A model generated the notes under the pieces. The model was not told the DNA's origin. It saw only the letters and a list, made by a program, of their open reading frames with translations, and searched no databases. Below, in pieces: positions 48,501 to 57,700 of a DNA stretch of 64,000 nt; position 1 is the stretch's first letter; every line of letters begins with the position of its first letter. The translations under genes were made by a program, and so were the position numbers. The stretch lies in assembly GCA_012845835.1 (NCBI GenBank), contig JABAKD010000022.1, positions 4,174,444-4,238,443 on the forward strand, written 5' to 3'. The stretch comes from Undaria pinnatifida. Lineage: Eukaryota; Sar; Phaeophyceae; Laminariales; Alariaceae.

Positions 48501-51500
48501 ACGTGTAGCTCCCGTTAAGTACTCGCGCTGGTGGGAATTTTTACCTGTCATCAACTCAACTAAACTGACTTGCCATCATTGGGTTTACCGTCATCAACTC
48601 AACTAAACTGACTTGCCGTCATTGGGCGTTATCGTGTGTGCGTCTCACAATGATTGACACTCAAAATATATTTGGTACGACTACGACGAAGTATAGGTTT
48701 AAACACATCATTTTTGGGAGACCGGCACTTTTTTTGTCTGGGAGACAGATGGTCGGGCGGGACATGGGGCATGGAAAATCGGGTACGCGAGGGTGGAAAG
48801 GAGCCCCTCATTTTTTTTTTGGCGCCATCGTAAACCAGAAACTCGCTTCGCTCGTAATAGCGAATACGCCGATGACCGCGGCATGGAGTGTAGAGCGTCT
48901 TAGCAGATACCGCCTGTAGCCCGACAACAGCCGCCCGACGCATCGGCGTTACGGCTCGGATGCCATATACATGGAAAAGAAACGAAGCTAGGCGAAAAAA
49001 CGCAGCATTGTAATGTTGCTTGGTCTTCGCGCTTGCAGCTCACGTAATGCTAGAAGCACGTCCGTTTTAAGCTGAATCAAATGCGACCAAGAAAAAGCTG
49101 CAACCTTGCAAAGAGGCTGGTCGTACGAGTAGATATGTTGGTTTATGGCCTCAAAAGCGTTGACAGGTTTTAGACGGATGGACGCGGAACAAGTCAGGCT
49201 CCTAGATGATCACGCAAAGCTTGTGTCTAATATCGAACCATCGAGTGAGGCGAGGGTCACAGCACGGCAAAGCATCATAAGCCAGCAAGTTTCCCGCCAT
49301 TTTAAAACGCCCATTTTCCCGCACGACCACATTCATGTTCCCAATACAATAATCCCTCGTCGCCTCACTCGATGGTTCGACAATACACACGAGCTCTGCG
49401 TGATCATCTAGGAGCCTGACTTGTCCCGCGTCCTAATCTCCTACCAGGTATGGAACATCTCCGACAACAACCAGAGGATATCCAGCTAGATCCCACACAC
49501 CAAGAAAACAAAGGTATCGTATGCATTGCATAAACCGATATTGAGGGCACTGCTGCTTGCTGCCTCCGAGAAAAGCAGGCTACGACCCAATACGCAAATT
49601 GTTTTGGCGTCTTCGGCGAGTCTTGCAAAAAAAACACACCAGGTAATAACACCAACAGGTCCATGTTTTCCCCCCGAAATCACCACCAAATAACATACGA
49701 AGGTATACGAAGTACAACGCATACGCGAGGAAGCACGAAAAAAATATCCAGTTTAAGCAGAAATACATGCGAACATACAGTAGTGGGTCCAAGCATACAG
49801 AAAAGCTTACCTTGACGAGAGAGCAGCACTCCACGAGCAGCGCGGGGTCGAGCTCTTTCAACTGCAAAGTGCGCGGAAGCGATGACGCGGCGACACCGGT
49901 GCCGTTACGACGTTGCGATATCTTCGGCATTCCAGAAGACTCTCGATTCTCGATACAGGTATTATAACACAATGCCGCAAAGCTCGCTAGTGTCGCACAG
50001 GGGTGCGATCGTACTTGTTTCTTGTTCCATCGGTATGCTTTTTTAGCTTATTTTCTACCACGGGGGGCTACATTTCAGGAAAAGCAGTTAATGTGGAACA
50101 TCATCCTCATCATCATCATCGTCACCACCATCACCATCATCATCATCATCATCATCGTCGTCGTCATCATCGTCGTCGCCATCCTCCTCCTCCTCCTCCT
50201 CATCATCATCATCACCATCATCATCATTATCATCACGTATGATACGAGGCACGCACCTTCTCGCCACGGTTCATTCTAAGGTAGACGTGGGCCGAGCTCA
50301 AGTTGTCAACGTGAAACCAAACGTCCTCCGGGAATCCGTATCGGATCAAGTCCTCGTTCTCGTACTTGTCTTTGCCCATGTACATCATGTGCCCGTCTGG
50401 TTAAAAACGGAAACGGGCCAAACCAGAAGCGGGTGGAGGTATCTCTACATATAAAAACAAAATATATATACGAAGTATATTGCTGTCGTCCAGGCGTTTC
50501 ACGAGTCGGCTGTAATATTTGAGAACCTCCTAAACCGACTCGACCCGACCCGTGAGATTTCGAACGCCTCCAGACCTGACCCGACCCGACCCGACCTCCG
50601 AGTACTTTTAAACCGCCTGATCCTACCCCCAGATTGGGTCATGACCTGCGAAATGCCCTGGGTTGTTGTCGTCGTCGTCTTCGTCTATCGATACGTCTTA
50701 CTTGGGTGAATGTGGTCTGGCGGCATTAGCCGCCCCGGGGCGTTTAGGTCCCGGATTTATTTCAACGAGGGTCTGGGGAGTTGGGCTCACACAAGGGGAA
50801 ACGCGTCGTCTTGCGCCGAGCGGGCCCGCGCTCGTTGTGGTAAGCACGGGGCCATAAACGGCGTAATTTGACGATTACTCGGAATCAGGCTCGTTCGGGT
50901 GCCATGCCTTCAAGCGGAAGAACTCGGCTTCGCATCGCGAATGTGAGCGAGCGCGTGCCCACACGGGCTCCAACGGGCGCAAGCGGGTAGAAAAAGGGGG
51001 GGGGGACAATGTGATGGCCAGTTTTGCATCTCGCCGTCGAGCGCTCGTGGAAGGAGGACGTTACGGGGTGGAGCTAGAATAAAACGATTATTTTACAAAA
51101 CACGAGTACTCCTGCACGTATATGCCCACAGCAGTACGCACAGCATCACAGTTTTGCTACTGTACCGGTAACGATCCAGCAGTAAAACCGCCTCCACGAA
51201 GGGAATCAGACAGAAAATCAGGTAGCTCCCCGAGCTCTACAAGTATAGTCTAGACTATAAATAATAGCAGAGCTCATATACGATTCACGCATCGTACAGC
51301 GCGTACTTTGAATTTTGAAATGATCGCATTTCATGACCGAAACGCCACACGTTCACGTACCCAAGGCGAGACGTACCATTTGGTGGACTGCTTGCGTGTC
51401 TTTTCTCGGCCGATTGATCGCCCCGATTGTCAACGAGCAGCCATTATGGCCTCAATCACTGCTGCTACCATATGCCAGTTAGTTTCGAAAGCCCAAGCCG

Positions 51501-51965
51501 ACGTGTATTCACCAATGACTGCGGCCCTGTCGCCTGTCATATACCTGGCGCAGCAATACCGATATCATATTACAGGGCACCAGTACGAGTACCAGGGGTT
51601 GTTGTTGTTCTCACATTAACTCGCATAATCAAGTCCGTGGTCACAGGACAGGCTCCAGTCACTCTGGAGCTGAGGAATACTCCAGGGAAAAACACAAACA
51701 ACCCAAAGGTGGTACACGCATATATCACAGCTGACGCAATTTATGCCTCCACCAGAAACATATAAAAGTGAAATCGGGAGTCAGTCTACGATGAGACCAA
51801 GGGTACAGAGTGCGGAGAGGATAAATGCCGTATGGTATGCACTCTGTACGAGTGTTTAAAAATGTTCATCGTGCCGGTGTCCCAAGCAAGCCATGCACAA
51901 GACGAAATCCGGGCTACTACCTAGGACAATCCATCCTCACCACTGGAAGTGAAGTAGAACACCAT
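27505..51965 (-). CDS. CCDC25: CCDC25 orthologue (NFACT-R domain protein), complete, 7 exons
   Basis: Exons on the minus strand: 51965-51941, 50396-50257, 49861-49811, 48330-48235, 46083-45941, 43498-43438, 27666-27505. All junctions are GT-AG and in phase, giving 225 residues (animal CCDC25 is about 208). Recognisable blocks in order: N-terminus [72 protein letters not shown]; a charged region with HPDLAAQ; a Lys/Glu-rich coiled coil; and LRSYDSLF with an acidic tail ending DDFM. This is the single NFACT-R (formerly DUF814) domain plus coiled coil of CCDC25. Family knowledge: NFACT-R domains occur in translation-quality-control proteins, and human CCDC25 has been reported as a membrane DNA sensor; the role in algae or protists is unknown. 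The frame reads 14 residues past the FM where animal CCDC25 ends. A GT at 27543-27542 could instead splice to an unseen short last exon. Intron 6 is about 15.8 kb and full of repeats. Confidence 0.93.
28252..30012. repeat. Three tandem units of about 510-643 bp
   Basis: Units start at 28252, 28895 and 29505 with CGAAGTCGACGAGATCCGG-like sequence. Each carries CGTTCACCAGGCGCACACGG, ACGTTGCGGATGTGTTCACA, CGATACGGCATACCAAGCGA and a variable (CTG)-rich tract (TGCTGCGGCTACTGCTG). The third unit is truncated at its end. Long minus-strand frames run through, but they follow the repeat and show no domain. Located in CCDC25 intron 6, near its 3' end. Confidence 0.9.
30275..30330 (-). repeat. Conserved hairpin end (copy 1) of a dispersed element
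   Basis: CATGGGCGCCGGC-ATTC-GCCGGCGCCCATG forms a perfect 13-bp stem. Flanks GGGCTCCG on one side and GGGTAGGGCAGGGCAGCACT on the other match, inverted, the hairpins at 39780 and 43243. Confidence 0.8.
30340..31106. other. CCDC25 intron 6 segment, nothing recognised
   Basis: A plus-strand open frame at 30632-31012 (126 codons, Arg/Lys-rich then hydrophobic) shows no domain I know and no splice context. I see no repeat shared with the rest of the window here. Confidence 0.4.
31107..31440 (-). repeat. tRNA-derived SINE, second full-length copy
   Basis: The reverse complement starts GCCCCGGTGGTCTATTAATA (the A box split by a TTAATAA-like insertion), carries ACCCTCGAATACTACTAACG and GAGTTCGACACCCACC (B-box region), then the same body as the copy at 40890. 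It lies in CCDC25 intron 6 on the same strand as the gene. Confidence 0.8.
32007..32205 (+). repeat. About 195-bp dispersed repeat, copy 1
   Basis: GTTGTTCTCACATTAACTCG ... TCACAGGACAGGCTCCAGTC ... CAGTCTACGATG is nearly identical to 51601-51795. A diverged start (TTGTTGTTCTCACATTAACTC) is also at 25531. The near-identity suggests recent copying. Confidence 0.85.
32775..33455 (+). repeat. About 220-bp segment repeated at 459-bp spacing
   Basis: ATTGGACAGAGTGATGCGTG ... TTCGCCCTTCGGCTACTGCT ... GCGTTCATGCTCGTCGTACA occurs at 32775-32993 and 33234-33455 with few differences. Confidence 0.85.
33554..34002. repeat. Foldback (inverted repeat) element
   Basis: Left arm 33554-33735 and right arm about 33815-34002 are inverted copies (CTCGCTCGTCTCGCTCGG against GAGCGAGACAAGCGAGAAG; GCCGCCCCCCGAAGGCGGCG against CGCCGTCTTCGGGGGGCGGC). 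A third, single copy of the arm is at about 39845-40050. The spacer contains a short AT-rich stretch. Confidence 0.75.
34003..35949. other. CCDC25 intron 6 segment with diverged duplications
   Basis: 34840-35070 repeats TAGGGATCTTCTTGAAAATG-like sentences three times and shares CTACGCATACGCACGTCAGA plus CGCAAGTCAAT with 32310-32350. 35275-35400 and 35815-35945 are diverged direct repeats (AACTGCGGTCGCAAGGCAA against AACTGCGCTCGCATTGCAAA). No exon seen. Confidence 0.5.
36545..36625 (-). other. tRNA-like 3' fragment (T arm)
   Basis: On the minus strand GTCGTGGGTTCGAGCCCCAC followed by CGACTTCA forms a perfect T stem-loop (GTGGG-TTCGAGC-CCCAC) and an acceptor-like 3' end. Upstream, CTCCATAATCTAGAG resembles an anticodon arm, separated by an extra 20 or so bases, and no matching 5' acceptor strand is seen. 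Probably a tRNA relic inside the foldback element, or a tRNA with an intron/insert that I cannot fold by eye. Confidence 0.3.
37215..37607 (+). CDS. Coiled-coil ORF of the foldback element, copy 1
   Basis: 130 codons, unrecognised. Starts [10 protein letters not shown], followed by [20 protein letters not shown], a Leu/Glu-rich helix [14 protein letters not shown], then [20 protein letters not shown] and a second coiled-coil stretch ending RLEQMRDI. The heptad-like Leu/Ile spacing suggests coiled coils. It lies inside the foldback element and intron 6 of CCDC25, so it would be an element gene if expressed. No signal peptide, zinc-binding or catalytic motif. The reading frame is conserved in all three copies, weak support for coding. 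It could instead be a captured host exon. Confidence 0.35.
   Translation: MPEGEVKMGVADVKALAERAGSSQRAKMRELEELLAIRDQLEREIEGGFRYDFRTIDQVSAGWDEFYKIEGQIEENELIIREYSQLLLELSSFSLRLEQMRDISQPSQVISTQIALPVKGASWVPYLNHA
37600..37914 (+). CDS. Coiled-coil ORF of the foldback element, copy 2
   Basis: 104 codons, tandem duplicate of the ORF at 37215, overlapping its 3' end by 8 bases. Differences: AERAG to AKRAG, LEELL to LEDLL, RYD to RYG, and a stop soon after RLEQMRDIF because the palindrome centre begins there. Unrecognised function. Confidence 0.3.
   Translation: MPEGEVKMGVVDVKALAKRAGSSQRAKMRELEDLLAIRDQLEREIEGGFRYGFRTIDQVSAGWDEFYKIEGQIEENELIIREYSQLLLELSSFSLRLEQMRDIF
37835..38233 (-). CDS. Coiled-coil ORF of the foldback element, inverted copy 3
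   Basis: 132 codons on the minus strand, reading toward copy 2 and overlapping it across the palindrome centre. It shares [20 protein letters not shown]; differences include DQL to DRL, GGF to GDF, YKI to YQI and NEL to NEH. Beyond RLEQMRDIF it runs into the antisense of copy 2, so its C-terminus is probably not meaningful. Confidence 0.3.
   Translation of the reverse strand: MPEGEVKMGVVDVKALAERAGSSQRAKMRELEELLAIRDRLEREIEGDFRYGFRTIDQVSAGWDEFYQIEGQIEENEHIIREYSQLLLELSSFSLRLEQMRDIFSGFRKCLAFAPVVERSLRARGEVASTRE
39755..39838 (+). repeat. Conserved hairpin end (copy 2)
   Basis: CATGGGTGCCGGCGTCGCCG-GCACCCATG, flanked by CGAAGTGCTGCCCTGCCC and GCGGAGCCCTTGTATA. Compared with copy 1 the stem has T:A where copy 1 has C:G, a compensatory change. 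Confidence 0.8.
39845..40060 (+). repeat. Single arm of the 33.5-34.0 kb foldback family
   Basis: GGTCAGGAGTTTTTTTCGTC, TTGAGCGCCGTCTTCG-like block, GGGGCTGAGCGAGACAAG and AAGTGCGCAAATGTTTGTAT match the right arm at 33815-34030. Confidence 0.75.
40890..41215 (+). repeat. tRNA-derived SINE, full-length copy
   Basis: The 5' head GCCCCGGTGGTCTAGTGGTT contains a canonical pol III A box (TGGTCTAGTGG, 40897-40907), and AGTCCGAATCC at 40942-40952 resembles a B box. The head folds roughly as a tRNA but is not a functional gene. The body (41015-41205) contains AATTCGACGCGAATCGACGA, GGAAGAAAATGCTGAAATCT, GTGACCCCGGATCTGAGTTA and ends GATAAATGGGATGAAAAA. The element is inside intron 6 of CCDC25, antisense to it. 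Confidence 0.8.
41395..43290 (+). mobile_element. Dispersed element H, copy 2 (uninterrupted)
   Basis: Begins with five or six diverged units of about 165 bp (CACCGTGCGGGGCGGTGTCG, CGGGGATGGGACCCTATCCT, CCCAGCCAATCAGAGATCGG), continues as the unique body and ends with the hairpin CATGGGTGCCGGCGAATGCC-GGCACACGTG (stem partly decayed) and GCGGAGCCCTTGTATAT. It supplies the empty-site comparison for the 36274 insertion. Confidence 0.75.
44673..44714. other. Perfect 18-bp hairpin in CCDC25 intron 5
   Basis: CGGTTTAGGGCAGAGGAG, six-base loop CGGAAA, then CTCCTCTGCCCTAAACCG. The rest of intron 5 (43499-45940) contains two related short stretches around 44045-44160 and 45150-45215 (ACGTTTTTAGAAATTTAC-like, GCAAACACTCTA) and a poly-C run near 43854. 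No exon is seen there. Confidence 0.8.
46709..46912 (+). repeat. (GTGTT)n pentanucleotide microsatellite
   Basis: About 200 bp of GTTGT pentamers with few interruptions (GTTGTGATGTGTCGTGTTGT, a GTTTTTG and two CGGTT variants), in CCDC25 intron 4. The open frames across it (CVVLCCVV) are artefacts. Confidence 0.95.
47465..47830. repeat. GATC-rich repeat with 12-bp tandem core
   Basis: The core 47680-47800 is a run of GATCTGTATGATCTATGT variants (12-bp units) coding YDL repeats in one frame. Flanks AGATCACCGATCTCCCCACT and TTTAGATCGTGATCTGTCCG link it to the other arrays. It lies in CCDC25 intron 4. Confidence 0.8.
49180..49432. mobile_element. MITE-like element with about 75-bp terminal inverted repeats
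   Basis: GGACGCGGAACAAGTCAGGC ... GATGATCACGCAAAGCTTGT ... CGAACCATCGAGTGAGGCGA is inverted at 49355-49432. The unique centre is about 110 bp. It lies in CCDC25 intron 3. The arms are well matched, so it is fairly young. Confidence 0.8.
50099..50237 (+). repeat. (CAT)n/(CTC)n trinucleotide microsatellite
   Basis: CATCATCATCATCGTCACCA and TCCTCCTCCTCCTCCTCATC runs, ending 20 bases from the donor of CCDC25 exon 2 on the transcribed minus strand, where it reads ATG/GAG-rich. Confidence 0.95.
50490..50655 (+). repeat. GACCCGACCC minisatellite-like repeat, copy 3
   Basis: CGACTCGACCCGACCCGTGA, GATTTCGAACGCCTCC and ACCCGACCCGACCCGACCTC units, ending GACCTGCGAAATGCCCTG. It lies in CCDC25 intron 1. 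Confidence 0.7.
51601..51795 (+). repeat. About 195-bp dispersed repeat, copy 2
   Basis: Nearly identical to 32007-32205, ending GGGAGTCAGTCTACGATG. It lies in intron 1 of CCDC25, about 150 bases from the first exon. Confidence 0.85.
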
Positions 51966-52137
51966 GGTCGGTATGGTCCGATGTCGGAGTGGCTGCAAAC
52001 GGAGCTTGTGAAACTTGATAGTTGGGCTCACCGACCATTGGTAGGGGCGGGAATATATATAGATTATTCGCGATAAAAAATATGTACGACCTGGTAGGCG
52101 TTTTGCCCCCACGATTATTGCGGAAAAAAATGACAGA

Positions 52138-53363
52138 CGACAGAAAGCGGTATACCGCCACCATTCCACGCCACCGTGCGGTACAGAAGACTACATCTAG
52201 GTTTTTGACCCCGATCCACGACGCTGATTGGTCAACTCAGCCTCGCACCGGTTTTTGACACCAAGTCCTTGCGGTACATCGTACCGCGGCTTCTCAGCTC
52301 GGACGTCACCGTTTGTTTCCTGACGGGACCTATAACGCTTTCTGTCGCAAATACACCATGCAGACCGACTCTGCCCCAGGCTCTTCACGGCCCATAGTCT
52401 TTCAATTTCCGACCAAATAATCTCAACCATGAGCACATCAACGTCATGTATCTATGTAGCATCCTTGGTAGCATCCATAGACGCTTTCATATTCCTTCAT
52501 ATTTCGGATCCCTTCAGGGCAATCTTTGCAACACCCCTTCCGCACACAGCACGAGCCGCTGCCCAACCATACATAGCTCGCACCATTTTATTTTGCGTAG
52601 CTCGCACACCCCACGTACATACACGTGTCACGTATTTTAATAATAATGGTAGTAGTAGAGTAGTAGTAGTTGTTCTTGAAAATTATCGGGGGGAGTTAAT
52701 AGTTGTTCTTGAAAATATCGGGGGGAGTATATTACATACTACATAGACTACAACAGTATTGTACATAGCCTTCTACATGTAGCTTTGTAGCCATGCAGTC
52801 AGTCTACCGACACAGACATGGTCGGGTAGGCTTGTTTTAGCCGAAGACACAACAACAACAAGAAGAGGTATGGGTGCATGCTCCGGCTTAGACGCGTTTT
52901 TTTTGCCGAGGCGAGGAAGATGGGTTGTTGAGTGTCAAAAAAGACTTAAAAAAAGTGAGATTCATTTTCGGGGGTAGTAGGTATATGCTTATCTCTGAAG
53001 GAATCCGAAATATGAAGGAATATGAAAGCGCGTCGTTTTATGGATGCTACATGACGTTGTGCTCATTCATACGGTTGAGATTGGGTCGGAAATTGAAAGG
53101 TTATGGGCCGTGAAGAGCCTGGGACAAAGTCGGCCCGCATTTTGTATTTTGCGACAGAAAGCGTTGTGGGTCGCGTCAGGAAACGGTGTCGTCCGAGCTG
53201 AGAAGCCGCGGTACGATCTACCGCATGGAGTTGGTGTCAAAAACTGGTACTCGTACGAGGCTGAGTTGAACAACCAGCGTCGCGGATCGGGGTCAAACAC
53301 CTAGATGTAGTCTGCTGTACCGCACGGTGGCGTAGAATAGTGGCGGTATACCGCTTTCTGTCG
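52138..53363. mobile_element. 1.2-kb inverted-repeat element between CCDC25 and the TPR gene
   Basis: Arms of about 280 bp: left 52138-52420 (CGACAGAAAGCGGTATACCG ... CCCATAGTCTTTCAATTTCC), right 53080-53363 (GGAAATTGAAAGGTTATGGG ... CGGTATACCGCTTTCTGTCG). About 650 bp of spacer holds ordinary-looking sequence with a (TAG) tract and no transposase. It sits 170 bases upstream of the CCDC25 start codon, so it may overlap its promoter. Confidence 0.8.
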
Positions 53364-54361
53364 TTGGCCAAAAATAAATCCTACTGGAAGCTCCCGAAGT
53401 GCTTCCCCAAATGTGTATGTTATTCTCATTGCTTGCCACACGCCCCACTCGTTACCTTAGTTTGCGTGGGAACGAACCCTTACCGGGTTGTCGTGACCGG
53501 AATCAACCTGGTGCATGGTATACACAGGTATGTCTCTCGTGTATGTAACATGCAATGTGACCATTTGCTGCACGAGAAGCGATGCTAGGATGCTGCGATG
53601 CTGCGATGCTTTCGGGCGAAAATCTCTGAAATATGCGGCGCAACTCTCTCTGACATTGTTTCGCAGTCAATAGCTCAATTGCATCCCTCTTTACGATCGA
53701 TGCCTCTTTGCCACCCTTGCTTTCCTTGCTTCGTTGCACCCGTTCGCATGCACCTGCAGTTACCTGATAGCTGAAGTACCATGATCAAGATATCTGCCGG
53801 CTTGGCGCTGCGCGTGAGACAAGCTAGGCTTGTGGGGAGCAGGCGTTCAGTTTGGGTGTGTTGATTGTCGAGCCATCTGGGGATATGCTCCACCATAACT
53901 GATGACGGCGCTTGGTGGTCATAATATCCCTGCAGACTTGTGCCCACGCTGATGAAACCCGATAGGATATAGCACAGCTTACTGTGCTCGTAAAGCGATA
54001 GACCCTGCCCTGCTGGTAAGACCACGGGTGTTTATGGCGTAGGGTGGGGATATGCTCGTGGCTTGCATGCCATTTCGCGATGTTGGGGTGCACCTCAGGT
54101 CTACCGCACTAAAAATTCAATGACGTCGTGCTTACTACACTATGATGTCAGGTACCTGGATCACGCACCAAGTATCATGTGTATTATACCGCCGTAGAAG
54201 GTAGGAGTGACCTCGACCCAATCTTCCCCACGTGCTTTGAGTTATTTAGCTTGGCATGACATTAGTTGTGCCTGGGTTGTGTACTACCCTAGTAGGCTTT
54301 TATTCGATACCATTAGCTTTTCTCGAGAAATGACGTAAACCATTACCGGTACAGGCAAGCC
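53364..54361. other. Upstream region of the TPR-like gene
   Basis: About 1 kb without a repeat shared elsewhere in the window and without a convincing exon. The promoter of the TPR gene should lie here or in the next 350 bases, but I see no clear core element. Confidence 0.4.
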
Positions 54362-54448
54362 ATGGCATCAAACTTACTGCATGCACAGATGCGCAGCCAG
54401 CAGCAACTGAACAGACCTCCCCGCTTTTCACAACCCGCGATTTTTTCT
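54362..54448 (+). CDS. Tentative first exon of the TPR-like gene
   Basis: An ATG here opens 29 codons (MASNLLHAQMRSQQQ...) ending at TCT followed by GTAACG, a possible donor. It ends in phase 0, as needed by the exon at 54722. The residues are Ser/Gln/Arg-rich without acidic residues, which would fit an organelle targeting peptide or merely a short leader. Nothing else supports it, and the gene could equally start at the internal ATG at 54785 or further upstream. Confidence 0.3.
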
Positions 54449-54721
54449 GTAACGCCTAATCACGAGTCTTGACAATGATAACATGGCAACGCGCAGACAC
54501 GTATCATGTATCATACACGACATGTCGTCTTCGCGAAACCCCAATTTATCACGTGTAAACCCCCCTATACCTGGCGTATTATTAGTAGTGTACCTGGCAC
54601 CTGGTATACATCAGGTGCCCGATGTCTGATGCGTGTATTGATGTTTTGACCTACTCTTGCTTTTCCACCTGCAACTCTCATTATTGCGCCTGAAACATGC
54701 CGCTGGAACTCCCTTTTAAAG

Positions 54722-57700
54722 GTGGCACCTCGAGCATGCCAATCAGCCTGGGCGGACCAAGCCGCCGAGGCAAACCTTCAACTGATGTCTCTTCAGGAAG
54801 TGAGCACCGCGGCAGAGCTAGCTGCCTTAGGCCGTCGCTCGGAGGCGGCGCTTCTTTTGGAGCGGGCTGTCGAGATTTGCGCAGGGTCTATGGGAGGAGA
54901 CAGCGCTCTTGCGCGAGCAGCGTTGCACAGGTGATGAGGCATGAGCCGTATGTATGTGTGCATCGCGTTCTGGGATTCCCCATCGCGCTTTGTTCGAAAG
55001 TCGGCGAGTGAAAATGGATACTCGTATTTACATGCCTCGACGAACAACGGCACTTTGGTCTATACGAATATGGTTTTCGTAAAAAATGTACAAATGGCAT
55101 TACTGCTGTAGCACCATGTCTGGTACTCGTGTCCGTTGGAAGCCTCCAACAGAATATGCGCCTTGATTGATACACCAACTGGAACCTGGTATATGCATGT
55201 ATCAGGTATCTACATGTTTGATAGGCGCTTTTATAGAGCACTTGCGCAATGTGCTTATATCTTACTGTACCGGATAATTGTCTTTAACTCAGTTGTGATT
55301 TTTTCGGCCTTTGGTAGGCTAGCGCTAGTGCTCTACGACGACCAGCGATTTAGTGCGGCGGAAGCCGCCCTCACAAAGGGAACATCCGGGGCCAACGAAG
55401 CTTCCTCGCTTGGCCTGCCGGACCTGCTGCTTCTTTCCAAGGCCCAGGTATGTACGCAACACCATGGTGCTGCATCTGTTTCCCATTGCACTCTTTTTCT
55501 GTCTTAGATTTTCGCGAACATATATTCCGGTACCAGGTAACGTTTTTGAAAACTGTAATAGCAATAAAGGACACCAAGATGCTGAGTTGTACTTGCACCA
55601 TGTTCTTTCACAAACGCCGGTACCAGGTTTCATTTCGGACATTTAGATGAACGAAAGAGGCACCAAAATTAATGTTGCGTGTAATGTATTCCAGGCTATG
55701 GACGACGCTCCGTTCGTGTTGGCCGCCGATTTCTGGGCTTTGTTTAATCAAGGTGATGCAAAACAGCGGTTTCATTTTCCGTTTTTAGAGCGTTTTTTAT
55801 ATTTGAAAAGCCTTGCATAATCTGAATAGAGAAGAACCAGAGAGACCGCCCCCCTCCTCCTCGCCTTAAAATTGTGTCGGTTCTCCCTCCCCCCACTCTA
55901 TAGTTATGCCGACTTCCCCCCCCCCCCCCCCTACAATGTGGCGTTTCTCAGCTGTTTCAGGGGAAGGTCTCCGCGGCGGTCATTACCGGTAATCGGGCGG
56001 TGGATTTGAGCCAGAGGGATGAAGACAATACACCGGACACCGAGGTTGTGGGACAGGTAAGCACTTGCCGACAATGCTTTGGCGTAGATCGCGCCGGCAC
56101 AAGACGCCTGGGACTCTCGTAACTTCCAGGGTGCTTGCTCCTCGGTAATTTTCCCGGGGTAAACCCAGAAAACGGTAATTTTGTGGTTTACCGCTAAAAC
56201 ATGGGTCTACCAAGACAGAGTGTCCTCTGTTAGTAGCTCGTATGTAGCCCTACCCTGAGGAAACGAACGCGTTTGTACGTGAATTTTGAGTGAACAGAAA
56301 CACCACAAGACATCATTGCAGCGGTGGCAAGCTCTGGCCTTATAGCGTTCAGTAGTCTTCGCGGTGTTCTTCCAGAAATCCTTGCACGTCTGGTTCTACA
56401 CGTGCCGCAGACTCTGCGGCAGCTACAACAGGCGTGTTCAGATGGGAGTGTCCTCTAACTTGTATTTAACCTCACCCCAAGGCATGGACCTTGGTATGCG
56501 CTTGTCGAGTGCACAGAGGAACACCAAACACGAGGAACCAAATGCTAAGGATGCCGAAGGCGGCAGCTGTGAGCGCTGTCCTGACTCCTCGACGAGCTTC
56601 TCGACAGTCGTCCAACATGAAAAAAAATGCGCGTTTGCTTTGTTCGCCTGCTGCAGGCTCTGCGGCAGCTGGGAGCGATTCAGATGCTGGACGGAGCGGA
56701 AGACGACGCGGAAACAAGTTTCCTCAGGGCGGCCAGGCTTGGTTCCACGTGCGCTGACCAGGGAAAGGTTGGAAACAGCGCAAGGATAGATCTGGCTGCG
56801 AGCGCGTGGGGCGGTACCGGTTGCTTTTTGTTTTGGGCCAACACGTTTTATACTGACGGAGCTCCCCAACTTCAGAACTACCAAAACATGGTAGAAATAC
56901 CATTCTTTTTTTCAGTATTTTCGATATACACCTAGCCTAAGGAGTTGTTCATCGCGTTGCAAAATATGTTTTCTCAAAGTGTGGATGAAGTATTGAGCTT
57001 CTCCCGTGAGGAACCCCTGAAAAGATAGACACTTCCGCTACCGTAGCATGCTCGTACGGTACGGCCGGACGGCGTGTACTACGACGCATCTGCTTGAGTT
57101 TTCTCCGGCAACAACTTCTTGAGGGCACGCCCGCGCGTGCTCGGGGTCTTGCGGTTGACCTTTGTCGCTGCAGTCTTGATCGGCCATGATCGTCACCCAC
57201 TTGATGTGTTTGATGGTCCCGTCGCGTCATTTTTTTTGACGCGCGAAATCGTTGTCGATCACCCAACGGGTCAAACCCACGGCTAGCGTAATTTTATTTT
57301 ATTTCATTGTTATTGTCCCCCAGAGGATCTGTAATCCTAAAGACTACGACCGTACATGATACGTTTACTCCCTCGCGCTTGGTGCAATGAATGTCTACGT
57401 GGTCGGTGAAAACCCGACGCGTTCCGTCGCGACTTTGTACGGATGCGACCATCTATTGTCTTACTGACTACGGCCATGCATGGCAACGATTACCCCTTCC
57501 GCCCAAGATCTTGGAGGCGTGTCTATTTGAAGTGCTCCGTCTCGAACAGGGTGCGTGGTCAATGGCCAAATGACTAAGGTAAGCAACAAATGAGTGCGCC
57601 CGCCCCCTCCTTCCCCCCCCCCAGGGTCTCGCAGCTCTTGCCTCGTTCAACATCGCACGAGGCGACGAGCAGAGCGTCGAAGAAGCAGTCGACCTCTTGA

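Noticed and set aside
50663-50838. Extra exon ending at a GTAAGC donor
   Set aside because: The frame is open ([13 protein letters not shown]...), but there is no acceptor or ATG between it and the upstream stop, and it follows the GACCCG repeat.
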